Assembly: GCA_016648135.1 (NCBI GenBank)
Contig: JADDOH010024930.1
Location: 1 to 64,000, forward strand
Direction of reading: 5' to 3'
DNA length: 64,000 nt
Source of the DNA: Agrypnia vestita
Taxonomy: Eukaryota; Arthropoda; Insecta; Trichoptera; Phryganeidae
Part shown: positions 1 to 11,055 of the stretch, one piece after another
Numbering within the stretch: position 1 is the first letter of the stretch
How the letters are laid out: each line of letters begins with the position of its first letter
Made by a program: the position numbers and the translations under genes
The notes under the pieces: model-generated
Database searches by the model: none
What the model was told of the DNA's origin: nothing
What the model saw: only the letters and a program-made list of their open reading frames with translations

Positions 1-1
1 G

Positions 2-79
2 AAAGAAGGAGAAGTGTATAAGAAACCGAATCCATGGGATAGATTCAGGCCCGAGAAGCCGTGGGAAGTAACTGAATAA
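2..79 (+). CDS. 3' terminal exon (partial) of an unrecognised gene
   Basis: The frame starting at base 2 is open from the window edge to a TAA at 77-79 and encodes 25 residues ending KPNPWDRFRPEKPWEVTE. The peptide is rich in Pro, Trp and charged residues with no repeat character. A canonical AATAAA follows at 188-193, about 110 bases after the stop, which is the normal spacing for a terminal exon. I do not recognise the protein; the short basic/aromatic tail would suit a small mitochondrial or membrane-complex subunit, but that is a guess. The 5' part lies outside the window, so the exon start and splice phase are unknown. It is convergent with the UQCR10 gene on the opposite strand. Confidence 0.55.
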   Translation, partial: KEGEVYKKPNPWDRFRPEKPWEVTE

Positions 80-187
80 ATTACCGATCAAACAATTATA
101 TTTTAAACAAGTTTTGTACACAAGAAACTTTATGGTTTTCTAATAATTAGTCTAGTTAAACTTACATACATATTTATTAATGTTTTG

Positions 188-193
188 AATAAA
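188..193 (+). terminator. polyadenylation signal AATAAA for the gene ending at 79
   Basis: A canonical AATAAA hexamer lies about 110 bases downstream of the stop codon of the partial exon, in AT-rich sequence. Confidence 0.5.
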
Positions 194-199
194 CGAAAG

Positions 200-1645
200 A
201 TAATTCTTTTAACAATTTTATTTTTTTAATGCTCCAATCTTTTGAAAATTAAGTTGCGCAAGAGTTCTGCTACCCAGTTGGTGATACAGTCGCAGAGAGG
301 CAAGGCAGTGACATCTATAGTTGGTCAATGAACTGAAGGCGGGTGTAAGGAATGTGCATGATGAGTGAATAATAGATAATCACTACGCCCGCTAGAATTC
401 GTGGAATCGATGTAGGCATGTAAAGCACTAAATAGGGGTGGCTAGCAGGTAGAGAGACGCGCGCAGGGATGAGATCTCCTCTCACCGCATTTCAGTCCCC
501 GCTCGCCTTTAGCTTGTTGGCTTACTATACATGCGTTTGAATTAATATAATATATAATCAGGGATGCCTCATACCTAGTAGCAAAAACTTCTTCATTCAA
601 ATTTTAATAGAAAATATTTTTTACACTTTGTATGAAATATCATATTGACAGTTACAGAGAAAAGCTACATCAAAATTTTGGATTTTTAAAAATTGTTCCG
701 ACTTGCTTTTTTGTAAAACGTTAAAACTATCATGAAATAAATTTATACAGAATATTAAAAATCCATTCACTTTTGATATAAGTTGAATAAAATTATCAAA
801 ACCTCGCAGAAATTTAAAAAAAAAATGTACGGTTTTTTGTCATTTTATTTAACGTAATAGGCTGAAACCGGTATGATAAAAAAAAAATAGTGGAAAAAAG
901 TTCAAAAGTATTTTAATTTAATCATTAAAATGAAATTCTACCAAAAACTACATACACGTCACTGCAGGACTCAATTATTCTGCAGCCTGACGGTAGTATC
1001 AGGTCTTATTTTGTCCTGTCCGTAAGAGATACTATTCAAATGTTTTAATCTTTTTCTTTGTAAAACATCTTTGTGCAATGTAAGCTTCAATTCGAATAAA
1101 TAAAATTTAAAAAAATATAAATCAAAACTAACAAACCAGAGAAAAAATATTTTAAATATAAATAAATGAAAAGTACATTATTCTAGTTTACATATTTTAG
1201 CGCAGAACTATTCGAGATTGTTGCAGCATAGGCTAGGTCAAGTGAAGTCACATGCTGGACCTTCTCATTAAACAAAATTATTTTTGCAGTGCAATTTTAC
1301 TGTTCCATAATTTTTCCATTCGTAGAGATATTTTAATGGTTCTTTCACATTTTTGTTTCATTTTACTTAAATTTTTATAATCAATCTATTAAAAAAATGG
1401 AGCCTTCTTCATTATGCATCTGGATAAGGCTATTTGCAGAATACAACTGCAGGTTCTAAAGGCTATGCTAATAACTTGCCAAGCGTATTCTTAATCATTT
1501 TCTTAGTATTTTCAATCTAATATAATTGAAATTATTTTGCAACATGTGGACAACAGTTCAAAGCTTCCCAAAGATTAAATCAAGATCCTTAAATCCTCAT
1601 GTGGGGTCTTCCGTGTCAAATATGGTTAAAAAGTTAACAGGTAAT
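200..1645. other. AT-rich intergenic stretch, nothing recognised
   Basis: I see no coding frame, splice-flanked exon, tandem array or inverted repeat here. The slightly GC-richer patch near 410-530 has no recognisable motif. Confidence 0.4.
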
Positions 1646-1649
1646 CGGC

Positions 1650-2290
1650 CCGATTCTGAAAATAACAATGTCTGGATCTTTAAGATCTTTATCCCAACAC
1701 TTAATAGACGATAATAAAAATTAAAAATGTCCAGAGCGGATTTTGGAATTCTACGGCGCAAATACACTGTATTAAAAGATGATATAACAAAAGATTGTTT
1801 CTTACAAACGTATTCATTTCTTCATCCACACCGTCCTGATGAAATATTCGGCGTCACCGCGTATTCAAATCTTCCCATCTTAAAATTTGACAGATAACAA
1901 TTTACATATTTCTCCCTCCCTCTATATCTATCTCACGTAGAAACTTACAGAAACAAACACCGACGTAAAGATATGTCTCGTTTATTTTTAATTTTTATTA
2001 TCGTCTATTAAGTGTTGGGATAAAGATCTTAAAGATCCAGACATAACTGTCAAATGTCAAGATGGGAAGATTTGAATACGCGGTAACGCCGAATATTTCA
2101 TCAGGACGCTGTGGATGAAGAAATGAATACGTTTGTAAGAAACAATCTTTCTTATATCATCTTTTAATACAGTGTATTTGAGCCGTAGAATTCCAAAATC
2201 TGCTCTGGACATTTTTAATTTTTATTATCGTCTATTAAGTGTTGGGATAAAGATCTTAAAGATCCAGACATTGCTATTTTCAGAATACGG
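1650..2290. repeat. Foldback (MITE-like) element, family with CGTATTCTGAAAATAGCAAT ends
   Basis: Bases 1650-1895 and 2045-2290 form a long inverted repeat with a loop of about 150 bases. The outer ends read CCGATTCTGAAAATAACAAT on the left and, reversed, CCGTATTCTGAAAATAGCAA on the right. About 60 bases of the right terminus recur once more inside the loop-proximal part (1986-2045), so the terminal block is present three times. There is no coding capacity. Nearly the same terminus delimits the 5466-5803 element, which marks them as one family. No clear target-site duplication was seen. Confidence 0.75.
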
Positions 2291-2335
2291 ATGATTATCA
2301 GGGAATAAAAAATACATGTAAATTTAAATTACAAT

Positions 2336-2341
2336 TTTATT
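2336..2341 (-). terminator. polyadenylation signal AATAAA for UQCR10
   Basis: On the minus strand AATAAA occurs 43 bases beyond the UQCR10 stop codon, the expected place for its 3' end signal. Confidence 0.6.
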
Positions 2342-2384
2342 AACACGTTTATATCTACAAGAAGAATAATAATTAATTTGCTCT

Positions 2385-5100
2385 TCACTTCTCGTACTTG
2401 GCTTTCATGTGCTTCCACAGTTTCTGAAAAAGAAGAAAAATATAAATGTAATTATGTATTTGTAAATCCACATTTACAAGTTGTACGAGGCAACCCTAAA
2501 ATAATAATATACTACAGTATTTATGGAAATTTTCACCCAGGCAAGACCGCCCTCAAATGTACAGATTGAATGAGTTAAGAAAGTAAATAAATGAGTGAAC
2601 ATTGACATCCAGGATATGAACATGATACAAAAGAATTAGGTTAATCTTAATCTAGAGCAGGGTTTGAAAAAATCAGATTTTTTTACTAAAAAAACAAAAA
2701 TCAGATTTTTGGAAATATATCGAAAATTGGATATACATATATCTCCAAACTTTTTCCTACTTTTTTGCACACGTTGATTGATACAAACTCAAAATGATTG
2801 GTTAATTTATTTTTTTATTTTGTACATGAATTATTATTTATTAAATAAATGAATTGCATACTGAAAAAAGCTGATATATGCAATTATTATTAGTTATAAA
2901 AGTTGCTCTTTCTAATGTAATGTTATGGGTGTTTGTTTCTTTGTGTGAAATAAAAAACAGATTATATGAAACAAATTAAACTTTTACTTCATATTCAAAA
3001 TTCGAACTGCTCTAGTGTCGATGGTTGCCCGTCAAATTGTGAAAAATCAGTTACCACTGATCGACATAATCGGATAAAATCTCAAATATGGTTAGTGTGT
3101 CACCAGCCAAAATACCATCACTAACTTCTGCCAACTCACTAAATCAAGATCCTTATCAAAGTGTGCAGTTTTTTTTTAGTATCATTTACAATACATTACA
3201 ATAACTAAAAAATATACAAGGTATATCAAAATACACATGCAGTAAACACGTGGATATAAGTTATGAAATTTATCAGTTTCTGTACTCAATAAAAAAATAT
3301 GACCATAGCAATGCCCTGTATTAGAAATTATTCAATTGGTATTATGTCGAATTAATGCTCAAGATTTGACACATGCATAACGTTTTTTTGGACTTTCGAC
3401 CGGGGCATTTCCTTGGTTTAATCTAGCTTATAGATCCAAGGCTCTATCTAACGTGGATTCATTTCTTCTTCTTATGGTGCCATCTTTTATCGGAGATCGG
3501 CGATTACGATTTTATTTGCCGCCGCATGGAACAACACAGTCTAATGTTTATCATAAAATGAATTGTTTACTATTTAAATTTCTAAAATAAAAGAGAAAAA
3601 AAAAATGCAACCATCACACCCATTGCCAACGAAGAAACACACTTGTTTTGTGGCAAGAACAGCCCATAGGGGTGAAACGCCAGGGAAGAAGGAGGAGAAG
3701 AGTTACACGTATACCAGTCCCTCAGGTTACGCGCCATGAGATGCGGCGTCTTTCTACGCTTCTTTTACCACTTATTTTTCCCTGAATGATGAGTTGATTT
3801 AGTATTTCTTAACCGTATTGAAAGAATCGCCCCCCTTTTTTTTAAATTGAGATGCGAACACGGAATACGCGTCACATCAATATTCTTACTATTTTCAAAC
3901 TGAGTTAAACGCTTGTTCTATGAAAATAGGACTGGAGTGAGGACCGCGACCTCTGGATCACGAGGCGAGAGTCCGAACCACAAGACCAACAAGCTACTCC
4001 TTTACCACAGTAAAATTATCCAGCCCACACCCCACCCCCCAACAAAAAACGAAATTTAATTTACACTTTACTCTATGTAGGTATGTATTTTATGCAATGA
4101 ATTTCTGACTACAAATAAAAAATGATGAGAAGTATAAATAAAAAAAAGATATTATTTTTAAAAACATTATGTATTTATTGCCTTTTATGTCATATTACTA
4201 TCCCATACACAAAATATCACTTAAAAAAAGAAGTTGAGTATTATGCCTCAGTTAAAATTTTTGTGCGTAAAAGTGTAGTCTATTTGAAAGAAATTAAAAA
4301 ATCAAAGCACCTGAAGAAAGTGTATCAGTGTGCATAGCTTGTGAATGAGCTTATTTTTCTACATTGACACAATGCCCACTCGAACTTTTACAGCGCCCCC
4401 TAAATGCTAAAAGTTTAAAAACGCCCCACTAGACCTCCAAAATACCCTCAAAGGGGCGCTGGCGCCCCGGTTAATAATCTGATTTAGACTATATACTGGT
4501 CCTCTCATATGTCCCAGATACTCCAGCTTTCTTGTCTTGATAGTTCGCAGAACTTCCATACGCCGGAGGACTTCGTCATTCGTTAGTCTGTCCACCCAGG
4601 AAATATTCAATATGCGTCTATAGATCCACATCTCAAAAGCAATTGACTTTGCAGATGCAGTTCTTGGCTATAAAGATAAATTATTCTAATATCACAAACC
4701 AAAACAGATGCTTGAATTTGGTTACCATTTAATACACTATTTTATCATATTATTGAATAAATATAACCTCAACCAAAAATAAACACGTTAGGAATGCTTC
4801 GTAAAAATATATACAACATTGTGCGTCGCATTAATCGAATGTTTCTGGAAATACCGGTCGGTGATTACATTTACGAAATTGAGATAATGCTCGGAATACC
4901 GGGTGGGCAGAAGAATACACTTTTATAAAAATCGGAGTAACATTACATAATGCGAAAACACTCACCCCTTCATTAATTTTATCAAACAAAGCTTCACTTC
5001 CCACGTCGACTGCTCGCTCAAAGAAAAATGCAGAGACCATGACTGTTAGAAAGAACGTAGAAGTTCTTTTAAACAAAAGCGAGTTCAGTTTTCCCAGCAT
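2385..5100 (-). CDS. UQCR10: Cytochrome b-c1 complex subunit 9 (UQCR10/QCR9), two exons
   Basis: CDS is complement(join(2385..2423,4966..5100)), 57 residues and a stop. This small single-pass subunit of mitochondrial complex III sits in the inner membrane next to cytochrome c1. The first exon reads KLNSLLFKRTSTFFLTVMV then SAFFFERAVD and ends KINEG, matching the family signature SLLF+RTSTF...FFERAFD...INEG. It ends at a GGG|GTGAGT donor. The second exon follows a pyrimidine-rich tract and CAG at 2424-2426 and encodes KLWKHMKAKYEK then TGA, the conserved family C-terminus. Phase is 0 on both sides. I chose the ATG at 5098-5100, which fits the usual 55-63 residue length; an in-frame ATG at 5131-5133 would add 11 residues. 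The intron of about 2.54 kb contains a SINE head and a LINE scrap. The 5' flank carries a sequence repeated at 9767-9820. Confidence 0.93.
2640..3930. other. UQCR10 intron, mostly AT-rich, no feature recognised
   Basis: No exon or repeat with clear borders is visible. The cttcttcttatggtgccatc motif near 3466-3485 resembles the tail sequence of insect LINEs but is too short to classify. Confidence 0.35.
3933..4000 (-). repeat. tRNA-derived SINE head (or tRNA pseudogene)
   Basis: Read on the minus strand this is a tRNA-like 5' region: TAGCTTGTTGGTCTTGTGGT resembles an A box, and AGGTCGCGGTCCTCACTCC occupies the B-box position with changes. Ends GGAGT and ACTCC could pair as an acceptor-like stem. 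The anticodon arm is not clean, so a functional tRNA is unlikely. It sits inside the UQCR10 intron. Confidence 0.5.
4494..4631 (-). pseudogene. LINE (RTE-like) reverse-transcriptase C-terminal fragment
   Basis: The minus-strand frame reads MWIYRRILNISWVDRLTNDE, then VLRRM and KTRKLEYLGH. This is the well-known C-terminal block of insect RTE-type endonuclease/reverse-transcriptase proteins (W-x-YRRML+ISW.D..TN+EVL.RM ... KLEYLGH). Only about 45 residues survive, with a short internal deletion. It lies in the UQCR10 intron in the same orientation as the gene. Confidence 0.75.
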
Positions 5101-5248
5101 TTTGATATAATTTTGCTCGACGGGATCTGTCACGAAAAACCCAGCGCAAAAATGGCAAGCAGCTCACAGACAAAACCATAGAAAAACGTCAAAAGCAACA
5201 ATATACCATAGATACGCATTATACATATTACGAAATGTAGGTAGGTAC

Positions 5249-5303
5249 CAGGGCCTGCGCACTCTATCCATAAAGTTTCGATTCCGTTATAATGGCATTG
5301 ATG
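5249..5303 (-). repeat. 55-bp dispersed repeat, copy 1 (UQCR10 5' flank)
   Basis: In reverse complement this segment is nearly identical (about 52 of 55) to 9767-9820. It lies 115-200 bases upstream of the UQCR10 start codon. It may be a leftover of a mobile element or a duplicated upstream segment. Confidence 0.6.
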
Positions 5304-5465
5304 CACCGGAATATGACGCGAACCACAGAATATAGACCAAAATAGAATGGCAACTGTTATTTGCAAAGTGACATCTTGCGACTATGGGAGATATTATTAT
5401 TTATTTATATATTTGTCCTTTTTTTCTTTATTTATTTATTTATTTCAATTAAATGAATATTTAGA

Positions 5466-5803
5466 CCGTATTCTGAAAATAGCAATATTGCTATTTCTGT
5501 ATCTTGACAGTTATTGTATAACATTATAATGCTGTTAATTTTAACGTTTTAAGTTTGACAGGTTTGAAATTAACGAATTCAAATAATCAGATAAGCTCTA
5601 AAACGTAAACAAACGCTAAGTTATTCACATATTATGAATAACTTATTTTACTTTCGTTTATTTACGTTTTAGAGCTTTCTGATTGATTGAATTCATTAAT
5701 TTCAAATCTGTCAAACTTAAAATGTCAAAATTAACTGCATTACAATGTTATAAAATAACTGTCAAGATACAGAAATAGCAATATTACAATTTTCAGAATA
5801 CGG
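5466..5803. repeat. 338-bp near-perfect palindromic foldback element
   Basis: The whole segment is one palindrome centred near 5635: CCGTATTCTGAAAATAGCAA at the left is mirrored by the right end ...TTTTCAGAATACGG. Matching blocks continue inward (TGACAGTTAT, AACATTGTAATGC-like, AAGTTTGACA, GCTCTAAAACGTAAA) with scattered mismatches down to a small self-complementary centre. There is no ORF. The terminal 20 bases match the element at 1650-2290. Confidence 0.85.
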
Positions 5804-5809
5804 CTGTTT

Positions 5810-6485
5810 GTTTCTGAAAATGAAAATAAGGTTTAACAATAAAAGATGGTACATTTAATTAAAAATGTATTATCCGCCAAGAGTCAGAAAAAGAATTGGC
5901 AAAGAAAACTGACAATTATTTTTAAATTAGTCAATATTGTTACAGAATATTTTTTAAATTTTACACACTACCTTTCTGTAAAAGAAAAATCTCATGTTTA
6001 GAGCAGGAATATGTTTACATAATGAACATAATTTCAGATTAAAGTACATGATTTTGTTTTAAAAACAATGTTCATATTTAAAATTCATTCAATTCAAAAA
6101 CATAGAATTAATATTTTTTTAAATACCAAAACTCGCAAAGAAAATAAAAATTCAATATTATATATTTTGAAATTATTAATATTTTAGAAAATAAAATGTA
6201 AAATTGATCGGTAAATAATTTACACCACAAGCTACCATTTTAATAGGTAAAGGAAATCAATGATTTGTGATGATTATACAAAATAAGATTACACTTCGTA
6301 TTCATGTGGTAGTTATTTTTCATTGCCTGTTAATAATATTACTAATATTATTTAAGTGATGTGATAAAAAAATGTAACATTCAAATAATATATTTTTTAG
6401 ATTCAGAATGATTGTTTTAAGTACAAATATACAAAGGAAAAATTCAACGAATATTGATTTAAAAAAAACATTGCAATAAATTCCT
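5810..6485. other. AT-rich stretch, nothing recognised
   Basis: Very AT-rich sequence with homopolymer runs; no supportable gene or repeat. Confidence 0.35.
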
Positions 6486-6489
6486 ACCC

Positions 6490-7150
6490 AATTCGATATA
6501 AAATATTTGGGAGCAATTATAAATCATAAACTAAACTTTACATTGAACACAAAATATGTAACAAAAAATAGCAAAATGAATTTCACCCTTGGAAAGAATC
6601 AGAAGAGATCAAAACAGAATTGGGCAAAAATATATTATATAACGCAATAATTGTCCCCCACATCAACTACTGCGGCAGTATACTATTTCTGGGTTGAAGA
6701 AGAATTGAAAAAATAACAATACTCGAAAAGAAAGCATTAAGAATTATACTAAAAATAAATCAATACACAAGAATTAAAGTGGTGCTAGAAAGTTTACCAA
6801 TAATAGACAAATAATTAAATTTAATTCTATTTCTACTTATGTATAAAATTAATAATGGATACATAAGTAGAAATAGAATTAATAATTAAAATAATTATTA
6901 ATTAATAATTAATTAATTTTTTTCTTAATACATCTTTGAAGTATTAAGAAAAAACAAACACAAACACTGCACTGCACAAGAGAAGATGAAAAGATTACAT
7001 TTAAAAAAAATCACAAATTTTAATCATGCACAGTGCTATATATAAAACTACTACTACAACGAAACTATACATAAAACTACCAGGGACATTAGAGATGTAA
7101 ATAATATAACAACTTTAAGAGGAAACTAAAAAAATATGTGATACTTTAGT
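6490..7150 (+). pseudogene. Decayed LINE reverse transcriptase, C-terminal part
   Basis: Pieces in shifting frames read FDIKYLGAIINHKLNF, then NAIIVPHINYCGS, LEKKALRIILK and finally NNITTFKRKLKKY. In that order they match the thumb/C-terminal part of Jockey/CR1-type LINE proteins (YLGV.ID.KL.F ... I+PH+.YC.S ... LQ.KA+R.IL ... F+.+LK.YL). There are many stops and frameshifts. Two short perfect snap-back hairpins (6823-6880 and 6918-6954) interrupt it. Confidence 0.65.
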
Positions 7151-7154
7151 TAGA

Positions 7155-7720
7155 ATAAAATTTTAAATAATTATATGTAATGCTGTATATATAAAGAAAT
7201 ATAAAATTATTATATTTCCTATTTAAAGAATAAATTTTTAAAATAATAAAAAAAGGTTAGGAATATCATCTAAATGATCAAAAGTGTGAAGATATGATAA
7301 ACAGAGTACATTCTAATGGGTTGACAGTATTTTCAACGATTCTTACATACATATACATTACACATACATAATAATTATTCTGGATACACAAAAAAAAAAG
7401 TATTCTTTTCAATTGTCATTTTACACTTCAATGTTCAGAATAATTATTTTCAATTAAATAAGCGTATACAAGAACAGATATCAATAAGACATCATTTACA
7501 ATGCATTGAAAATAATATAACCGGTCAGTAAGATCAAGCGGTTTGAAACTAAAAAAGTAGAACAAATGATTTAATATTTTTTATGCTTATAGCGTTAAAA
7601 ACCACACATATTTTTTTTAAACGTCTAATGATTTCGATACTGTATTATATCTTCATCAGGACGATCGGACAATAAATTCCATAAGTTTAATTTGTAAGGA
7701 AAAAAGGCAAACAGTGTTAA
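7155..7720. other. AT-rich stretch downstream of the LINE relic
   Basis: No supportable feature; probably LINE 3' UTR and flank. Confidence 0.3.
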
Positions 7721-7724
7721 TGAT

Positions 7725-8210
7725 CGCAAAATTATACGGCTTTCTCAAAATTCACAAAGGAAACAGCCCCATCAGATCAGCAGAATCCCAATGTAATGCA
7801 ATTCCCCAACATTCAAAATAACTTCAATCATTACAAAAATATTAAATAACTCCAACGTATTTAAACCAAAGTATACAATTAAAATTTCATGTAGTCATTA
7901 CCTTAAAAGATATTGAATGAAAAGTTAGTATCATTTGATATTGCAAGATCATTCATTAATGTTCCCATTCAGGAAAGCAAAACACTAATTTTAGATATAC
8001 TAAAAACACCAGATTTGTCGGAAGGTCTAAATGATTTATCTCTTTTATAAAACCTTGTCTCAATCAAAATATAATAAAATAGTTATATTATGCTGTACCC
8101 GTTGATAAACCTTATACGCAAATATAAGGTTTATCGATGGGTGCATGTGAGGCAATCCAAATCCTTGCAATATTCAAAAAATTCTAAAACAAATAATTGA
8201 AAATCAATTT
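7725..8210 (+). pseudogene. Penelope-like element reverse-transcriptase fragment
   Basis: Frames in order read KLYGFLKIHKGNSPIRSAE, later VSIISFDIARSFINVPIQES and then a motif like RFIDGC.  These match Penelope-type reverse transcriptase landmarks (LYGLPKIHK..+PLRPI ... SFDV.SLFTNVP ... DG.AMG.P). There are several stops and deletions, and the GIY-YIG end was not found. A 13-bp perfect hairpin at 8104-8135 lies in it. Confidence 0.6.
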
Positions 8211-8211
8211 G

Positions 8212-8810
8212 ATAAAGAAATTTATAACATCTAACGCCGATATCTCAAAACTGCAATTTTCACTTAATACACTAAAGTACTCATGGTTCGATATTATTAT
8301 GCACATTATTTTTACATTTCTAATAATATTTTACAAAGTCCACTGTCTGTGAAGCCTCTTTGTCGATGATTACATCTGCATGGATTTTTAAGAATGCTGC
8401 TACAGACCGGTTAGGCAGCAACGCTTTCTTTCTTCTTCTTCTTGATTTTAACCTTAAAAATAATACAATCTGTTAAATTTGACAACGCTGGAAAATGACA
8501 GATGAGTGTGTCCATTTTTAACTAAATTTTATTAACAATTAAATTAAATTAATGGGTATTAACAATTAAATTAAATTAACAAGTGTGGGAGAGTGTGTCC
8601 ATCTTTAATTAAATTTTATTAACATAAACATACTTTAACTAAATTATTTATTTTGTAAATTTATTTATGAAATTACTTAGTTTAATATTTTAGTACTGTT
8701 TTATTCATGTTGTAAACATTTATTAATGTATGTATTGTGTATTAAAAAAAATACAACACAAGCAATCATTGTTTAAAAAATATTTAGTTATAGATTATAG
8801 TTGTATATTC
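8212..8810. other. AT-rich stretch, nothing recognised
   Basis: Contains a local duplication around 8530-8580 (TTAACAATTAAATTAAATTAA repeated) but no gene-like feature. Confidence 0.3.
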
Positions 8811-8816
8811 TTACCC

Positions 8817-9477
8817 TCATCTCCTTTGCTGGAGCTGGGTTCTGAGGATTCCATTGAGATATTCATCCGTCACACCAATATTCATCTCCTTGGACTTGAA
8901 TCTGTAGACATAATAATTTTACTTATCATTTACACATGTCAGTGGGAAGTTCTGTTCTTTCTAAAACCAGCAGTGAAATAATAATAACTCTTAATTAATA
9001 ATTGTATGCATGTTATACAAAGATAATGATGTAATAATAATTAACCATAATTTTTTTTTGTATTTTAATCATACGGAAAACTTGGACAAATGAGTCAACA
9101 GTATTGAGATTTTATGGGAAACATAGCCTGTAAATTTATAGGAAACAAGATTTTGGAAGGGATAAAATAATACATAAAATCTAGAATTCGGTTAATTTTA
9201 AATTAGTAATCCTCTGTGACTACATTCAAAACAATTTTTTGGATATTGCTGCCTTCGCTTTTATACCCTATGTAAATTAGTTTTCCTTTGTAAAATAACT
9301 TTTTCTAATAAACTTTCAAACACAATTATAATAAAACATTCCAAATATAATTAATATAAATATAAAATACAATCACTCACGTGTATTTTCGGTTTCAGTA
9401 TGACAGTTCAAAAGGACGATAAAATATTTCGTTTTTGTAGCAGATATCCTTTGTGAAATGTCAATATTCAGTTTCAT
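8817..9477 (-). CDS. Tentative small two-exon gene of unknown function
   Basis: Proposed exon 1 runs from an ATG at 9475-9477 down to about 9377-9381 and reads MKLNIDISQRISATKTKYFI, then VLLNCHTETENT, ending at overlapping GTGAGT/GTGATT donors. Proposed exon 2 is 8901..8817 after a TCTACAG acceptor and reads FKSKEMNIGVTDEYLNGILR then TQLQQRR and TGA. Exon 2 has only one open phase; joining it needs the weaker GTGATT donor (exon ending at 9377), which is a weakness of the model. AATAAA occurs on this strand at 8719-8724, about 95 bases after the stop. The amino-acid use looks like real coding sequence rather than repeat decay. I do not recognise the product. Alternatively the two pieces belong to different transcripts. 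Confidence 0.35.
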
Positions 9478-9766
9478 ATCGAAACAAACATATTATCAGA
9501 GGATGTCAATGTCGGAGGCGGTGACGTGGTAGCGGGATTGTAAAAAAATAAACAAGCAAAATCGCCACAAAATAAAGACATATTTGATATTTGAAAAATT
9601 AAAATGGCGTCGCAAATTGTGAACAGTGTAACCAATTTAAACATTTTGCGAAACCAACATTAATACCACTACAATAATTGTTAAAATAGTTGGCAAGGGT
9701 AGGTAAGTACTGACACCAAATTAGAACCGCCGAAAAATGAAATTTAAAAAAATTCCCATAAAAGAA

Positions 9767-9820
9767 TTGATGCCATTATAACGGAATTGAAACTTTATGG
9801 ATAGAGTGCGCAGGCCCTGA
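9767..9820 (+). repeat. 55-bp dispersed repeat, copy 2
   Basis: Inverse copy of 5249-5303, including ATGCCATTATAACGGAA and GATAGAGTGCGCAGGCCCTG. It ends just before the repeat block starting at 9840. Confidence 0.6.
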
Positions 9821-10064
9821 CGATCCACACTATCCGCAATAGTGATGGGTGCGCTCTGTACTCACTACTACAATGTAGTACTACATTACATTGAAGTGTA
9901 CACTTCACACCTTTTGAAGTGTAGTGCACACTACAAACTACACACACTTCAAAGTTATTGAAAGTATATACTTCAAATAGTAACTTCATTTCAAAGCGAA
10001 CACTACAAAGTTATCGAAAGTACGAGCACATACCTTCAAATAGAACATTTTTTATGTTTTGTAT

Positions 10065-10200
10065 TTTTGGGAAGTTGATGTAGATAAATGAAGAAATTTT
10101 TGGAAATCGAAACAATCCCCCTCCCGGGTTGAAAAATTTTTGGGACCGAACGAAGAAATCTTTGAAAACTGAAACAACCCCCCCCGCCCATGGTTTTAAA
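10065..10200 (-). repeat. Dispersed inverted repeat, left copy
   Basis: In reverse complement this matches 13755-13945: both carry a poly-C/poly-G block next to CCATGG, 'GAAACTGAAACAA', and GATGTAGATAAATGAAGAAA. It is about 3.7 kb from its partner and flanked by TACTAC/GAAGTG-type short repeats. No coding sequence. Confidence 0.65.
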
Positions 10201-10383
10201 AATTTTGGTATTGAATGAAGAAATCTGATTGGCGACCTTTTTTTTTTTTTTAAGTCGTCAAATATTATTTTACCGAAATATTTCGATATATTCATATATA
10301 TTTTCCGGCAACCCTTTTCTTTTTTTTTAGTCGCCAAACTTTTTATTTGGGATAAAATATAATTATTTCACTAGAATGCGACC

Positions 10384-10850
10384 ACTATAAATTGGCGTGC
10401 GAGTGAGGGCGTCCCTGTCGCGTAACAGAAGTTGCCAGGGTGTAAATTTATTACACAATACATAATGTACAGAATGTCCGGTGACCGGTGTCGTAGCCTT
10501 TAACAGAAATTTGGTCGGGCGGCACTAAAGAAACCAAGCCGTAATGGCGACCGTTCTATCTGTCAAACTGTCAGACGGTAATATCGGTCTATTATTTGCT
10601 TTTTCAGCTTCGCAAAACTTTAATACTTCATTGGCAATTGTTCTTGCACCATCCCGCACTGTTTGGGATGTTTTTAACTTAATAATTCAGTGTATATTGG
10701 TCAATTCACATTCACATTCAGTGTATATCAAGATGTCACAGCTCCCGGGCAAATTCAAAATTGTACTGAATTACAGGGCGAGGGATTACCGCCGGGTGCG
10801 GGCGTGGCGGGTTTTAGTTCCAAAGTCGCCGCACGCCAAGTTATTGTGGT
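10384..10850. repeat. Possible inverted-repeat element, unknown family
   Basis: AATTGGCGTGCG at the left is mirrored by CGCACGCCAAGTT at the right, enclosing GC-richer sequence. A 110-codon ATG-led frame (10544-10876) crosses the right end, has no recognisable domain and is not considered a gene. Confidence 0.3.
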
Positions 10851-11055
10851 CAAGCAATAGTACTACAATTATGTAGTACAATTACTTCATTTCATTAGTA
10901 CTACAATTAGTTCAATTCATGTAGTTTTTACTGCAAATGTAGTGTATACACTTTGTAGTCTTTAAACTGGTGAACGTGTGTGTGTTGTAGTCTTCATTTT
11001 GAAATGTAGTTTTTCCCTTCGCTAATCCACAGAAAGAAGCACAGAATAAAGACAT

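Noticed and set aside
3933..4000. Functional tRNA gene
   Set aside because: The anticodon arm and B box do not form a proper cloverleaf; a SINE head or pseudogene is more likely.
10544..10876. 110-codon ATG frame
   Set aside because: No domain or splice context, and it runs across the end of an inverted-repeat structure.
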